Assembly (NCBI GenBank): GCA_016716185.1
Contig: JADJWV010000002.1
Coordinates: 720,501-784,500, forward strand
Length of the DNA: 64,000 bases
Reading direction: 5' to 3'
Origin: Saprospiraceae bacterium
GTDB lineage: Bacteria > Bacteroidota > Bacteroidia > Chitinophagales > Saprospiraceae
Of the stretch, positions 1-9,099 are shown piece after piece. Positions within the stretch are counted from its first letter, which is position 1. Every line of letters begins with the position of its first letter. The notes beneath the pieces were generated by a model. It made no database searches, had not been told where the DNA came from, and worked only from the letters and a program-made list of their open reading frames with translations. A program made the translations under genes and the position numbers.

Positions 1-2
1 AA

Positions 3-95
3 GTTTCCAGTGCTGAGGATTTCAATAAAAAAAGTGCAGAACAATTTGCGTCGCAGATGGCCCTCAAGCAACTGGGTATATTCGAAGAGAATTGA
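3..95 (+). CDS. C-terminal end of an unidentified protein (partial)
   Basis: An open frame enters from the left edge and ends at TGA 93-95, giving about 30 residues that finish in LKQLGIFEEN. The short helical, Lys/Glu/Gln-rich tail is not enough to assign a family. It lies in the same reading frame as the next gene, 33 bases upstream of that gene's GTG, so the two could be one disrupted gene or two adjacent operon genes. The sequence left of the window would decide this. Confidence 0.3.
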   Translation, partial: VSSAEDFNKKSAEQFASQMALKQLGIFEEN

Positions 96-128
96 TTCTC
101 CGGATAAGTTCCTTCAATTAATTTTTCT

Positions 129-1064
129 GTGTCTATACATTTTTCAAGACTTCAAGAAAAAAAGGAAGAAAATTTCCTGGAAGGTTGTAATCTATTGCAT
201 AGTTGGTTGCAGGATACCCTTACTACCGGACTTTATTCCAATAAGCAACTTGATAAGTCGATGAGTGAGCTATCTTCCCGGTTGGTTGATTTTGGACTGC
301 CTTCTGTTGCAAGAAAACTCCGGGTACTCCGGAATTCATTATCGGATGGAAAAGAAATTACAGAATTGGTTTTTCCTGTATTTAGTGAACTGAGTTTATT
401 TTGTCGGATGATGGAGCAACTGGGATCACTGGATATGCTGGAAAAAGAGGATTTATTGACTTATGCAGGAATTCCATTTCTTAAAAAGCAGATACCGGAA
501 GAACATGCAGTACAGGATTCATGGATGTATCTTGGCATGTCCCGGGATACTGAAGAGAAAATGCAGGTTTACCGCCATTGGTTTTATGGAATACACGGGC
601 ATAAAAACTGTCTGTATATTGAATTCAAATTTGGAAATTGGAACAACTCATCCCTGTTTTTTCCAGGCCAAATATATCGGGGAGCAGTTTCTTATTTTCC
701 ATCCAGAGTCCCGGTCCGGATTGCAGAACCACCTGCTAAAAAGGGGCAACTTATAAAATGCGAGATAGACCAGTTTCATACAGTAGAACAGGCCTTGGAT
801 CACTTTGCCTGGCTCATGAGTTACAATCCATTTATTCAATCCTACACCTACCTATTAAAAGATGTCAGATTTGCCTGCGAACAAAATAAATGGTATGTAT
901 TTGACAATAAAAGTGGAGGCATTCTTCTTGACCATGATCTCACAGAGATTCCCCGCCTAGTCAGTTTAAGCAATCATCCCCAATGCCAATTTGTAGCCGA
1001 ATATAAACCTCATGCGTTCAGGTTTTTAAATGTCATCATCGATGGAAAGTTGGTTGGATGCTAG
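129..1064 (+). CDS. SWIM zinc finger-associated protein, C-terminal type
   Basis: The 311-residue product begins with a helical stretch (EGCNLLHSWLQDTLTTGL, about residues 18-35) that resembles the region following the zinc finger in bacterial SWIM zinc finger family proteins. A beta-rich C-terminal half follows. The Cys/His SWIM motif itself is absent, so either the gene is 5'-truncated or the first half is encoded separately upstream. The start is GTG at 129; an ATG at 261 would give a shorter product. Function of the family is uncertain. The call rests on one stretch of resemblance and is tentative. Confidence 0.35.
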   Translation: MSIHFSRLQEKKEENFLEGCNLLHSWLQDTLTTGLYSNKQLDKSMSELSSRLVDFGLPSVARKLRVLRNSLSDGKEITELVFPVFSELSLFCRMMEQLGSLDMLEKEDLLTYAGIPFLKKQIPEEHAVQDSWMYLGMSRDTEEKMQVYRHWFYGIHGHKNCLYIEFKFGNWNNSSLFFPGQIYRGAVSYFPSRVPVRIAEPPAKKGQLIKCEIDQFHTVEQALDHFAWLMSYNPFIQSYTYLLKDVRFACEQNKWYVFDNKSGGILLDHDLTEIPRLVSLSNHPQCQFVAEYKPHAFRFLNVIIDGKLVGC

Positions 1065-1440
1065 AAGATAGATGATAGATGTTAGTTGATAGTTATTAGT
1101 TATTAAGTTGTTTGTTTATTTGTTACTATACAAAAAGTCAAAATCCCGATAAAATTACATAATATTTTAGTAAAGAAATAATTCTCTAAATTTTATAGGG
1201 ACAAAAAGTCAAAAGGTCGAAATCCCGATAAAATTGCATAATATTTTTGTAAAGAATTAATTCTCTATATTTTATCGGGACTACAACTACAAGCCTACAA
1301 GCCTAAAAGCCTCCATGCCTCCAAGCCTCCAAGCCTAAATATCTCAACTAACAACCGTACGTTAAATTCATTAAAAATTCACATTTCACTTTACACTTCC
1401 GCCTTTCGCCTTCTGGGCTTTTTGCTTTCAGCTTTTGGCT
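1065..1440. repeat. Intergenic tract with tandem 71/80-bp repeat and low-complexity DNA
   Basis: No gene is seen. Copy A (1130-1200) and copy B (1201-1280) are imperfect tandem copies: each starts ACAAAAAGTC and passes through ATCCCGATAAAATT and TAATTCTCTA. Copy B carries one extra AAAGGTC-type 8-mer. The preceding 1070-1130 segment resembles the reverse complement of the segment just after the microsatellite at 37205-37245. A CAAGCCTC/CTACAAGCC low-complexity run follows at 1280-1337. Confidence 0.7.
1223..1280. repeat. Short TCCCGA/TCGGGA inverted-repeat element
   Basis: TCCCGATAAAAT at the left end is the exact reverse complement of ATTTTATCGGGA at the right end, giving 12-bp arms around about 34 bp of AT-rich DNA. 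The same TCCCGA...TCGGGA terminal signature recurs at 45521-45566, 60778-60838, 61355-61403, 61753-61801 and 62009-62057. Confidence 0.6.
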
Positions 1441-2151
1441 TCAATCTTCTTTCCTTCCTTTCATCAGCCCTTGTTCATTCATCAGATCAAAAAGTTCTGA
1501 CATATGCTGAAATGGAATGGCATCGTGTTTATGGAATAATTCAGAATTGGTTTCAGCTGTATATCCCATACATTTCATTCCTGCACGTTTGGCAGCGAGT
1601 GCTCCGTGCTCGCTATCTTCAATAATCAAACATTCAGTCAGGTCATAACCGCTGTTCTTGGCAGCATGAATAAAAAGCTCCGGATCGGGTTTGAATTTTT
1701 GGATATCGTGGCCTGAAAAAATAGAAGATTCTTTAAAATACGTCTGCAATCCTGTAATTTCAAGGTTATGATTAATTTTTATCCTGGGACCGTTGGACGC
1801 CACACACATCGATCTGTTTAAAGATTTTAAAATATTCTCAACACCAGGAATTGTCTGCAATTCATTTCTGAATAACTCAAAACTTCTGGCCCTGTAGGCC
1901 TGTTCAATTTCAAAATGATCAGGTACATTTGAATTTTCCTTGACGTAATCAATAGCTTTATAAATAGATCCGCCTTTGAGAGATTGATAAACTTCATTCA
2001 AAGTCAATTGTCCTCCCCATTCCTGAATGATTTGATAAAAGGCTTTGGCAGCGAGATGTTCGCTATCGACGAGAACCCCGTCACAATCCCAAATGACTAA
2101 TTGAATTTCCCGGATATCGGGTTTTTTTAATTCATCTGCAATTGTATTCAT
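1441..2151 (-). CDS. HAD-superfamily phosphatase (beta-phosphoglucomutase-like)
   Basis: The 236-residue hydrolase has the HAD motif I DCDGVLVDSE near residues 22-31, with nucleophile Asp22 and acid/base Asp24. The helical cap follows, then motif II (CVASNGP), the motif III lysine (QKFKPDPELF) and the acidic motif IV (IIEDSEHG). Such proteins dephosphorylate or isomerise small sugar phosphates in the cytoplasm; the substrate cannot be read. The ATG at 2151 is chosen over an upstream in-frame start because the motif then sits at the usual distance from the N-terminus. A TATCTTTG box (reverse strand, 2180-2187) fits a Bacteroidota -7 element. The gene is divergent from the sugar operon. Confidence 0.85.
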   Translation of the reverse strand: MNTIADELKKPDIREIQLVIWDCDGVLVDSEHLAAKAFYQIIQEWGGQLTLNEVYQSLKGGSIYKAIDYVKENSNVPDHFEIEQAYRARSFELFRNELQTIPGVENILKSLNRSMCVASNGPRIKINHNLEITGLQTYFKESSIFSGHDIQKFKPDPELFIHAAKNSGYDLTECLIIEDSEHGALAAKRAGMKCMGYTAETNSELFHKHDAIPFQHMSELFDLMNEQGLMKGRKED

Positions 2152-2476
2152 TATGGTCAGCCCTGTTTTGAAAATTACACAAAGATACAAGTGTGGTCTT
2201 TTTTCTGTCCCATTTGTTTTCGAATTCTCAATGTTGTAAAAATTTAATTTACTTTGAATTTATGGTATTGAAGAGATTCCTGTGAGTTTTAGGTTTTGAT
2301 TGATTTAAAATTATATGAATTCAATATTAACTGTTTGTATGGGTAATTTTACTTAAAGTTTAAATATCAATTTTATGTTAAGATATAAATAGTTTAATAT
2401 CTAATTATGATTAAATAATTAATTGCATATTGATTTGTAATAGGCCTGATTCTAATTTTATGCCCTAAAGCTCTCC
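2152..2476. other. AT-rich intergenic region between divergent genes
   Basis: About 325 bp of strongly AT-rich DNA separates the divergent HAD phosphatase from the sugar operon. Promoters for both directions probably lie here. No ORF, RNA gene or convincing hairpin is seen. Confidence 0.5.
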
Positions 2477-3499
2477 ATGAAAAGGAAAATATTACATATA
2501 GTTGGTTCATTAAATCAAACCAAACAGTTACACAAGATATCGCTGGAGATGCCAGAGTACGATCATTACTTCAGCCAGTTTTTTGGAGAAGGTATATTAT
2601 TTAAGTGGATGGCGGAAAGTGGTTGGTTGGATTGGACCATCATGGGCACTCAAAGTGCTTTCCGTAGAGAGCAACACCAATATTTGCAGTCAGTTCAGGC
2701 CAATTACGATTATCGTGGTGACCAATTCAAAGATGAATATGAGATGGTATTTATGTGTAGTGATTTGATGGTTCCAAAAAAATTTCCGCATGCAAAGTTG
2801 GTTTTCGTTCAGGAAGGAATGACTGATCCGGTGACCCGTAAATCCATGTTTGTTAAAAATTTAGGATTACCTGCATGGTTTGCAGGAGACACGTCGTTGA
2901 ATGGATGTTCAAATAAATGTGATCTGTATTGTGTGGCTTCTGAAGGGTATTCCAAATTTTTTAGTGAAATGGGTACAGATGCATCAAAAATCCGTGTAAC
3001 CGGGATTCCAAATTTTGATCATGTAGCTTCATTTACAAGCAATAACTTTCCGGAAAAAGATTACGTTTTGGTATGTACATCTGATATCAGGGAAGTCGGA
3101 GGAAAAGAGAACCGTGTTGAATTCCTGAATTATTGTAAAAAGGTAGCACAGGATCGAAAGATTATTTTTAAGCTGCACCCCAATGAAAAACCGGAACGAG
3201 CGACTCATGAAATCAGAAAAGTATTCGGGGAATTGGCTGTTATCTATACTTCATTTGAAACAGAAACGCTCATAGCTAATTGTGGTGAGTTAATTACACA
3301 GTATTCTTCAGTGGTATATATCGGTATGGCTCTTGGAAAAAAGGTGCATTCATTTTTTCCACTATCGCAGCTTAAAGAAAGAGTTCCTATTCAAAACGGA
3401 GGCACTTCTGCGAAATTAATTGCAGAATTAGCAAAATCCCTGTTGTTGGAAGAGGAACTGGAGTTTATTCCAGCATTGAGATATTACCGGAGTGCATAA
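2477..3499 (+). CDS. GT-B glycosyl/glycerophosphotransferase-like protein
   Basis: This 340-residue protein has the features of CDP-glycerol glycerophosphotransferase (TagB/SpsB-like) and related GT-B enzymes. These are an N-terminal Rossmann half, a central VTGIPNFDH segment, the FKLHPNE motif (about residues 231-237) and a late ITQYSSVVYIGMALGKKVHSF stretch where such enzymes bind the donor nucleotide. It probably transfers the sugar made by the following genes onto a surface glycan at the cytoplasmic face of the membrane. It is the first gene of a same-strand operon, 10 bp before the cytidylyltransferase. Donor and acceptor are inferred only. Confidence 0.6.
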   Translation: MKRKILHIVGSLNQTKQLHKISLEMPEYDHYFSQFFGEGILFKWMAESGWLDWTIMGTQSAFRREQHQYLQSVQANYDYRGDQFKDEYEMVFMCSDLMVPKKFPHAKLVFVQEGMTDPVTRKSMFVKNLGLPAWFAGDTSLNGCSNKCDLYCVASEGYSKFFSEMGTDASKIRVTGIPNFDHVASFTSNNFPEKDYVLVCTSDIREVGGKENRVEFLNYCKKVAQDRKIIFKLHPNEKPERATHEIRKVFGELAVIYTSFETETLIANCGELITQYSSVVYIGMALGKKVHSFFPLSQLKERVPIQNGGTSAKLIAELAKSLLLEEELEFIPALRYYRSA

Positions 3500-3509
3500 C
3501 TAATGTTCA

Positions 3510-4319
3510 ATGAGTAAAATTGTAACATTAATTCAAGCGAGGACGGGATCAAAAAGATTTCCTGCTAAAATACTTAAGCCAGTCCTGGATCAAACCATGT
3601 TATACAGAATGGTGGAAAGAGTGCGACATTCTGAAAGCTGTAGTGAGGTTGTTGTCATCACGACAGATCTTCCTGAGGATAGGATTATTGAAAAAATATG
3701 CGAAAAGCAAGGTTGGAGTTGTTACCGGGGTAGTGAACTCGATTTGTTGGATCGTCATTATAAGGCTGCCAAATATTTTGGAGCCGATATAGTCCTGAAA
3801 ATTCCTTCGGATTGTCCTCTAATCGATCCTGCCATTATCGATAAAACTGTGCAATTTTATTTAAATCATTCATTTGACTATGTAAGTAATTTACATCCTC
3901 CAACTTATCCAGACGGAAATGATGTTGAAGTTTTTAGTATGGACACTCTTGAATACACTTGGGTAACAGCACAAAAGGATTTTGAAAGAGAACATACAAC
4001 GCCTTTTATTTGGGAAAACAGAGACCTTTTTTACGTGGGAAATGTTTTTTGGGAATCGGGTTCAAATTTTTCTATGACGCACCGGTTTACTTTAGATTAT
4101 CCGGAAGACTATCAGTTTATCAATGCTATTTACAATAAACTTTATCCGGTTCAGCCTCATTTTACATTGTGCGATATCCTGGAATTGCTCGAGAACGAAC
4201 CACAGCTTAAAGAAATTAATTCAAAATATGCAGGTGTAAATTGGTATCGTCATCATTTGAAAGACCTCAAGACAATTTCTGAAGTTGAAACCAAAATTCA
4301 AACAGAATTATGCAAATAG
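3510..4319 (+). CDS. SpsF-type cytidylyltransferase
   Basis: The 269-residue nucleotidyltransferase starts with the signature loop IQARTGSKRFPAKIL (residues 7-21) shared by SpsF and CMP-Kdo/CMP-sialate synthetases. ITTDLPED and LKIPSDCPLIDP (the metal-binding DxP region) follow. The family transfers CMP to an acidic sugar such as an ulosonic acid. Its position before a NeuB-like synthase supports a role activating that product. The end overlaps the next gene by 10 bp, so the two are probably translationally coupled. SpsF-like proteins are diverse and the exact substrate is unknown. Confidence 0.75.
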   Translation: MSKIVTLIQARTGSKRFPAKILKPVLDQTMLYRMVERVRHSESCSEVVVITTDLPEDRIIEKICEKQGWSCYRGSELDLLDRHYKAAKYFGADIVLKIPSDCPLIDPAIIDKTVQFYLNHSFDYVSNLHPPTYPDGNDVEVFSMDTLEYTWVTAQKDFEREHTTPFIWENRDLFYVGNVFWESGSNFSMTHRFTLDYPEDYQFINAIYNKLYPVQPHFTLCDILELLENEPQLKEINSKYAGVNWYRHHLKDLKTISEVETKIQTELCK

Positions 4320-5167
4320 CGCAGCAAGATAAGTTAAAAGAAATTGCTTTTCGTGTCAGAGCACACATCATCGATCTTTCAACAAATGGAGGTTGTTTTA
4401 TCGGCGCATCTTTGTCCTGTGCTGATATACTTGTCTACCTGTATTTTGAATTTTTGAATTTAGATAAATCTTCATTAAGTGACCCCCGGAGAAATATTCT
4501 TTTACTTTCTAAAGGGCACGATGTTCCGGCATTGTATGGCTGTCTGGCAGAATTGGGAATTCTCGAAAAGGAAAGACTTAAAAATCATTTAAAAACAAAT
4601 GACTCGATTTATTGGCATCCAAACAGAGCAGTGCCTGGTATAGAGTTTCATTCCGGGTCTCTCGGTCAGCTCCCATCGGTTGGATTGGGTATTGCATTGG
4701 ATTGCAAAATGAGGAATATCGAAAATCATGTAATCGTCATAGTGGGAGATGGTGAATTAAATGAAGGATCTGTGTGGGAGTGTTTGTTAGTTGCTTCTGC
4801 ATTTAAAACAAACCGACTCTGTTTCGTAGTCGACAGAAATTACTTTCAAGCGAATAAAGCAACAGAAGAACTAATTCCATTGGAACCCCTTGAAATCAAA
4901 TTTGAAGCATTTGGAGCTGCAGTTACCAGAGTCGATGGTCATGACTTTGAGCAATTGGATCATGCGTTTAAAAAACTCCCACTTTCAAACGATAAACCTT
5001 CTGTCATTATCTGTGATACGGTAAGAGGTAAGGGCCTCCCCAGTATCGAAAACAGAGCAGATCGTTGGTTTGTTAATTTTGATGAGAAAGAGGTTAAAGC
5101 ACTTCATGCTGAATTAAACGGACAATCACCAGCTCATATTTATTCTGAAACTTTAACTGTGAGATGA
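4310..5167 (+). CDS. Transketolase N-terminal subunit
   Basis: This 285-residue protein corresponds to the first third of transketolase. It carries the thiamine-diphosphate motif GDGELNEGSVWE (about residues 145-156) ending in VVDRN, and the substrate-channel segments LSKGHDVPALYG and HSGSLGQ. It works with the C-terminal subunit encoded next; split transketolases are common and do not indicate a frameshift. In a surface-sugar operon it probably moves a two-carbon unit onto a sugar precursor rather than serving central metabolism. The end overlaps the next gene by 4 bp (ATGA). Confidence 0.88.
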   Translation: MQIAQQDKLKEIAFRVRAHIIDLSTNGGCFIGASLSCADILVYLYFEFLNLDKSSLSDPRRNILLLSKGHDVPALYGCLAELGILEKERLKNHLKTNDSIYWHPNRAVPGIEFHSGSLGQLPSVGLGIALDCKMRNIENHVIVIVGDGELNEGSVWECLLVASAFKTNRLCFVVDRNYFQANKATEELIPLEPLEIKFEAFGAAVTRVDGHDFEQLDHAFKKLPLSNDKPSVIICDTVRGKGLPSIENRADRWFVNFDEKEVKALHAELNGQSPAHIYSETLTVR

Positions 5168-6087
5168 TGAATTACCAGGAATTGCTAACAGAATTAGCCA
5201 ACAAAGACGAACGATTGTTAGTTTTGACTGCTGAGAACAGGGCCCTGATCAGGGATTTACCCGGTACCTTAGGTGAGAGATTTATCGATGTTGGAATCGC
5301 AGAACAGACTATGATTGGTATGGCTGCAGGATTGGCACTGAGAGGCCGGATTCCCATTTGTCATGCACTTGCATCTTTTCTGATATTCAGAGCATATGAA
5401 TTCATCAGAAATAATGTGGGCATTCCGGGGCTTCCGGTCAAATTAAGCGGATATATTCCTGGCTTTTTATCGGAAGCAAATGGCCCAACTCATCAGGCCC
5501 TGGAAGATATGAGTCTTATGCGGGGAATTCCCAACATGGAAGTTTATTGTCCGGCTGATCAGGGAGATATGATCAATATGTTGCATGACGTCTGGACATC
5601 TGATAAGCCAGCTTATATTAGAATCAATACGAGAACTTCAGAATTTGAGCATTCGCCTTTTAAACGGGGAGAAGCGGAAGTTATCTCTATCGGAAACGAT
5701 GTAAATATCATATCTGCGGGATTTTTATTTGAGGAAGCCATGAAAGTAAAATCAATGCTTGAAATGCAAGGAATTTCAACAGGCCTGACCAACATCAGAT
5801 CGTTGAAGCCCATGGATGAAGCCACATTGATTAAGATCGCACAAAAGAATTCCTGGATCATTACCATGGAAGATCACTTTAAAACAGGCGGATTGTATTC
5901 TGCAATTACTGAAGTCTATGTAAGAAATAGGATGAAGGCAAAAGTATTGCCCTTTGCTATGGATGATCAGTGGTTCAGACCATCCTTGCTTAATGAGGTA
6001 TTAAAATTTGAAGGCTTTACTGCTGAAGCCATTTTTAATAAAATTTATAAACAGATCAACTGCCTGCAATATGTCCAATTCAATTAA
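5164..6087 (+). CDS. Transketolase C-terminal subunit
   Basis: The 307-residue partner subunit contains the pyrimidine-binding domain with the catalytic glutamate in DVGIAEQTMIGMAAGLAL (about residues 43-60), followed by the transketolase C-terminal domain (TNIRSLKPMDEATL). With the upstream subunit it would form the thiamine-diphosphate active site at their interface. ATG codons at 5164 and 5167 are both possible starts. Its end overlaps the aminotransferase start by 17 bp, which fixes it in the same transcript. Confidence 0.88.
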   Translation: MMNYQELLTELANKDERLLVLTAENRALIRDLPGTLGERFIDVGIAEQTMIGMAAGLALRGRIPICHALASFLIFRAYEFIRNNVGIPGLPVKLSGYIPGFLSEANGPTHQALEDMSLMRGIPNMEVYCPADQGDMINMLHDVWTSDKPAYIRINTRTSEFEHSPFKRGEAEVISIGNDVNIISAGFLFEEAMKVKSMLEMQGISTGLTNIRSLKPMDEATLIKIAQKNSWIITMEDHFKTGGLYSAITEVYVRNRMKAKVLPFAMDDQWFRPSLLNEVLKFEGFTAEAIFNKIYKQINCLQYVQFN

Positions 6088-7384
6088 ATGGAATAGCAAT
6101 TATCCTGATATTTCGAAATCCTTGGATTTGCTTTCAAAAGCCAGGAAAATAATGCATCCGGTGTCACAGACGCTTGCCAAGGCTCCGGGGCAATTTAGTG
6201 AGGGAGTTTGTCCGGTGTTTGTTGAAAAGGCAAAAGGAAACCGGATTTGGGATGTTGATGGTAATAAATACTTGGATTATTACGCTGCGATTGGTCCGAT
6301 TTCATTGGGCTATTGTTATGAACGGGTCGACAACGCCATTCGGGAGCAACTTTCAAAGGGAATTACCTTTTCATTGATGCATCAGTTGGAATATGAAGTT
6401 TGCGAGTTGATGCACGAACTCATACCCAATGCTGAAAGTATAAGGATCAGTAAATCCGGAGCCGATGTATGCAGTGCAGCGATCCGGGTCGCCCGGGCTT
6501 TTACAAAAAGAGATCACATATTATGTTGTGGTTACCATGGTTGGCATGACTGGTATATCGGAACTACCACCCGAGATTATGGAATACCCGAAGAGGTAAA
6601 ATCACTTACCCAAACATTTAAATACAACGACCTGGATGATGTAAAAGCAAAATTGGATCATTCTGTTGCTGCCGTCATACTCGAACCTGTGGTCTTTGAA
6701 GCGTGCGAACCTGGATTTCTCGAAGGATTAAAAAAACTTTGTGAAGAGAATGGAAGTCTATTAATTTTTGATGAAATGTGGACCGGATTCCGTCTGGCCA
6801 TTGGTGGTGCTCAGGAATATTTTAATGTAAAACCGGATCTTGCTGTTTACTCAAAAGCTGTGGCGAATGGGATGCCGATCGCCTTTCTAACAGGCCGAAA
6901 GGATGTCATGCAGTTGTTTGAAAAGGATGTTTTCTTTTTCACAACGTTTGGTGGTGAATCTTTGTCATTAGCAGCAACAAAAGCAACTATTTCTGAACTT
7001 ATTGAAAGGAATGTACCAGAATATTTACGAACAATTGGTAGTTTGTTGAAGGATGGACTTAATGATTGCATTAATCAGCATGAATTAGGCGATTATATGC
7101 AGTGCATTGGATATCCTTGCCGGACACTTTTAAATTTAAAAAGTGCAGTCGAATCGCCATTAAGTGTTTATGCATTTATTCAACAAGAATTGCTCAAATT
7201 CGGAATCTTATGGAGTAAATTTCATAACATGACTTATTCATTTTCAGACGAGGATATTTCGTATACGTTGCGAGCATATGATGAAGTTTTAAGGATGGTG
7301 AAGTTGGGATTGGAGAAGGGAAATATTTCAGAGCAACTTGTTGGTCGGCCAATGGATGTTGTATTCCGGCCTTTAAAATTCTAA
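6071..7384 (+). CDS. Class III aminotransferase, glutamate-1-semialdehyde aminomutase-like
   Basis: The 437-residue PLP enzyme shows the class III landmarks: RISKSGADVCSAAIRVARAF (phosphate-binding), YHGWHDWY, the DEMWTGFR metal/PLP aspartate segment, and VYSKAVANGMP with the Schiff-base lysine. It resembles glutamate-1-semialdehyde 2,1-aminomutase, but relatives in sugar loci act on other carbonyl substrates. Given its neighbours it probably adds an amino group to the sugar intermediate. The ATG at 6071 is preferred over an upstream TTG because the longer form would overlap the previous gene by 80 bp. Confidence 0.82.
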   Translation: MSNSIKWNSNYPDISKSLDLLSKARKIMHPVSQTLAKAPGQFSEGVCPVFVEKAKGNRIWDVDGNKYLDYYAAIGPISLGYCYERVDNAIREQLSKGITFSLMHQLEYEVCELMHELIPNAESIRISKSGADVCSAAIRVARAFTKRDHILCCGYHGWHDWYIGTTTRDYGIPEEVKSLTQTFKYNDLDDVKAKLDHSVAAVILEPVVFEACEPGFLEGLKKLCEENGSLLIFDEMWTGFRLAIGGAQEYFNVKPDLAVYSKAVANGMPIAFLTGRKDVMQLFEKDVFFFTTFGGESLSLAATKATISELIERNVPEYLRTIGSLLKDGLNDCINQHELGDYMQCIGYPCRTLLNLKSAVESPLSVYAFIQQELLKFGILWSKFHNMTYSFSDEDISYTLRAYDEVLRMVKLGLEKGNISEQLVGRPMDVVFRPLKF

Positions 7385-7385
7385 A

Positions 7386-8177
7386 ATGCAAAATATGTTT
7401 TCATTAGAAGGTAAAGTTGCTCTAGTAACAGGTGCTGCCGGATTGTTGGGTCGAAATCATTGTGCAGCTCTACTGGAGAATGGTGCAGTGGTTATAGCCT
7501 GCGATTTGAGTTTTAAGGAAGAACAAATTGTAAAAGGCACCATTCCGTATGAAATGGATGTAACCCATGTGGAATCCATCAAACATGTTTTTAAAGATGT
7601 ACTTGACAAATACGAAACCATTGATGTATTGGTGAACAATGCAGCTGTAAATGAAATGTTTGAGGATCCCAAACAAGCTTTGGAACTTTCCAAATTTGAA
7701 AATTTTCCTATTGAATTGTGGCAAAAATCATTAGACGTAAATTTAACCGGAACATTTCTCTGCAGCCAGATTTTTGGAACACATATGGCAGGTAAAAGAT
7801 CCGGAAGCATCATCAATATTGCCTCAACTTATGGAATAGTGGGACCTGATCAAAGTATTTACCTCGATCAGGCCGGTTTTCAGAATTTTTATAAATCAGC
7901 AGCATACCCGGCTACAAAATCAGGAGTGATTGGATTTACAAAGTTTTTGGCTTCCTATTGGGGTGCACAACAAGTTAGAGTCAACGCATTGAGCCCGGGT
8001 GGAGTTGAGAATCAGCAAGAATCGTGGTTTGTTAAAAATTATGCCTCAAAAACCTGCTTGAAAAGGATGGCAAATCCATCAGATTACAAAGGTGCGCTGG
8101 TATTTCTGGCCAGTGATGCATCTACCTATATGACAGGAGCCAATCTCGTGGTAGATGGAGGTTGGACTGCAATTTAA
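7386..8177 (+). CDS. SDR-family oxidoreductase
   Basis: The 263-residue classical short-chain dehydrogenase has the dinucleotide-binding glycine motif TGAAGLLGRNH (about residues 16-26), NNAAV, a catalytic Ser in the IINIAST segment and the YPATKSG catalytic Tyr/Lys pair. It ends in a standard GANLVVDGGW tail. It probably reduces or oxidises the sugar intermediate between the aminotransferase and NeuB-like steps. Its ATG follows the aminotransferase stop by one base, so it belongs to the operon. Fatty-acid FabG-type activity is possible but less likely in this context. Confidence 0.85.
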   Translation: MQNMFSLEGKVALVTGAAGLLGRNHCAALLENGAVVIACDLSFKEEQIVKGTIPYEMDVTHVESIKHVFKDVLDKYETIDVLVNNAAVNEMFEDPKQALELSKFENFPIELWQKSLDVNLTGTFLCSQIFGTHMAGKRSGSIINIASTYGIVGPDQSIYLDQAGFQNFYKSAAYPATKSGVIGFTKFLASYWGAQQVRVNALSPGGVENQQESWFVKNYASKTCLKRMANPSDYKGALVFLASDASTYMTGANLVVDGGWTAI

Positions 8178-8197
8178 ATTTAAAAAAAAAATCGGAT

Positions 8198-9091
8198 ATG
8201 AAAGAAATTATTTTATCAAATGGAAAAGCAATAGGACCAGATCATTCTTGTTTTATTATTGCTGAAATTGGAATCAATCACAATGGTGATTTGGATCTTG
8301 CAAAGAAATTAATTCTGGAGGCATCTCTGGCAGGTTGTGATGCTGTTAAATTCCAAAAGCGAACTCCTGAAATCTGTACTCCGCGAGAAGAATGGGATCG
8401 CATGCGCGATACACCCTGGGGTCGAATGAAATACATAGATTATCGACATAAAGTTGAGTTTGATTTTACCGATTACAAAGAAATAGACCGGTATTGTAAA
8501 TCTTTAGGTATAGATTGGTTTGTTTCCTGCTGGGATGTGGAAGCTGTTGATTTTATCGAGCAATTTGATCCTGTGATTTATAAGGCTTCTTCAGCTTCTT
8601 TAACTGATTTGGACTTGTTGAAGAAAATGAAAAGCACTGGTAAACCATTAATTCTTTCGACTGGAATGTCTACGTTGGAACAAATCATGAATGCAACAGA
8701 TGTTTTAGGTTTGGATCAAATACTCATTGCACATTCGACTTCTTCATATCCATGTCCTTTGGAGGAGTTGAATCTCAGGATGATACATGCGCTAATGGAA
8801 TTGTATCCAAATAATGTAATCGGATATTCAGGTCATGAAACCGGATTGGCAACAACACTTGCAGCAGTTGCCATGGGTGCAGCATTTGTTGAAAGACATT
8901 ATACTCTGGATCGTGCTATGTGGGGTTCAGACCAGGCTGCATCGGTTGAAGTGGAAGGCATGAGGAGGCTGGTCAGGGATATTCGAGATATCGAAAAAGC
9001 AAAAGGCGATGGTATTAAACGCGTATATGAAAGTGAATTGGGCCCGATGAAACGTCTTCGTAAAATTTATGCGGAACAACCATTGGTTTAA
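8198..9091 (+). CDS. NeuB-family ulosonate synthase lacking a SAF domain
   Basis: This TIM-barrel enzyme of 297 residues has EIGINHNGDLDLAKKLI (about 21-37), DAVKFQKRT, ILSTGMSTL, GYSGHETG and ERHYTLDRAMWGSDQAAS. These match sialic/legionaminic/pseudaminic acid synthases, which condense phosphoenolpyruvate with an amino-sugar aldehyde. The family is usually about 340-350 residues because of a C-terminal SAF (antifreeze-like) domain. Here the protein stops shortly after GDGIKRVYESEL with no room for it, so a different or non-sialate acceptor is plausible. The ATG at 8198 is chosen because the upstream in-frame start overlaps the SDR. Confidence 0.8.
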   Translation: MKEIILSNGKAIGPDHSCFIIAEIGINHNGDLDLAKKLILEASLAGCDAVKFQKRTPEICTPREEWDRMRDTPWGRMKYIDYRHKVEFDFTDYKEIDRYCKSLGIDWFVSCWDVEAVDFIEQFDPVIYKASSASLTDLDLLKKMKSTGKPLILSTGMSTLEQIMNATDVLGLDQILIAHSTSSYPCPLEELNLRMIHALMELYPNNVIGYSGHETGLATTLAAVAMGAAFVERHYTLDRAMWGSDQAASVEVEGMRRLVRDIRDIEKAKGDGIKRVYESELGPMKRLRKIYAEQPLV

Positions 9092-9099
9092 TTCCTGGA

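Noticed and set aside
4310..6087. Frameshifted single transketolase gene
   Set aside because: Each half has its own start and the genes overlap by 4 bp as in the many natural split transketolases.
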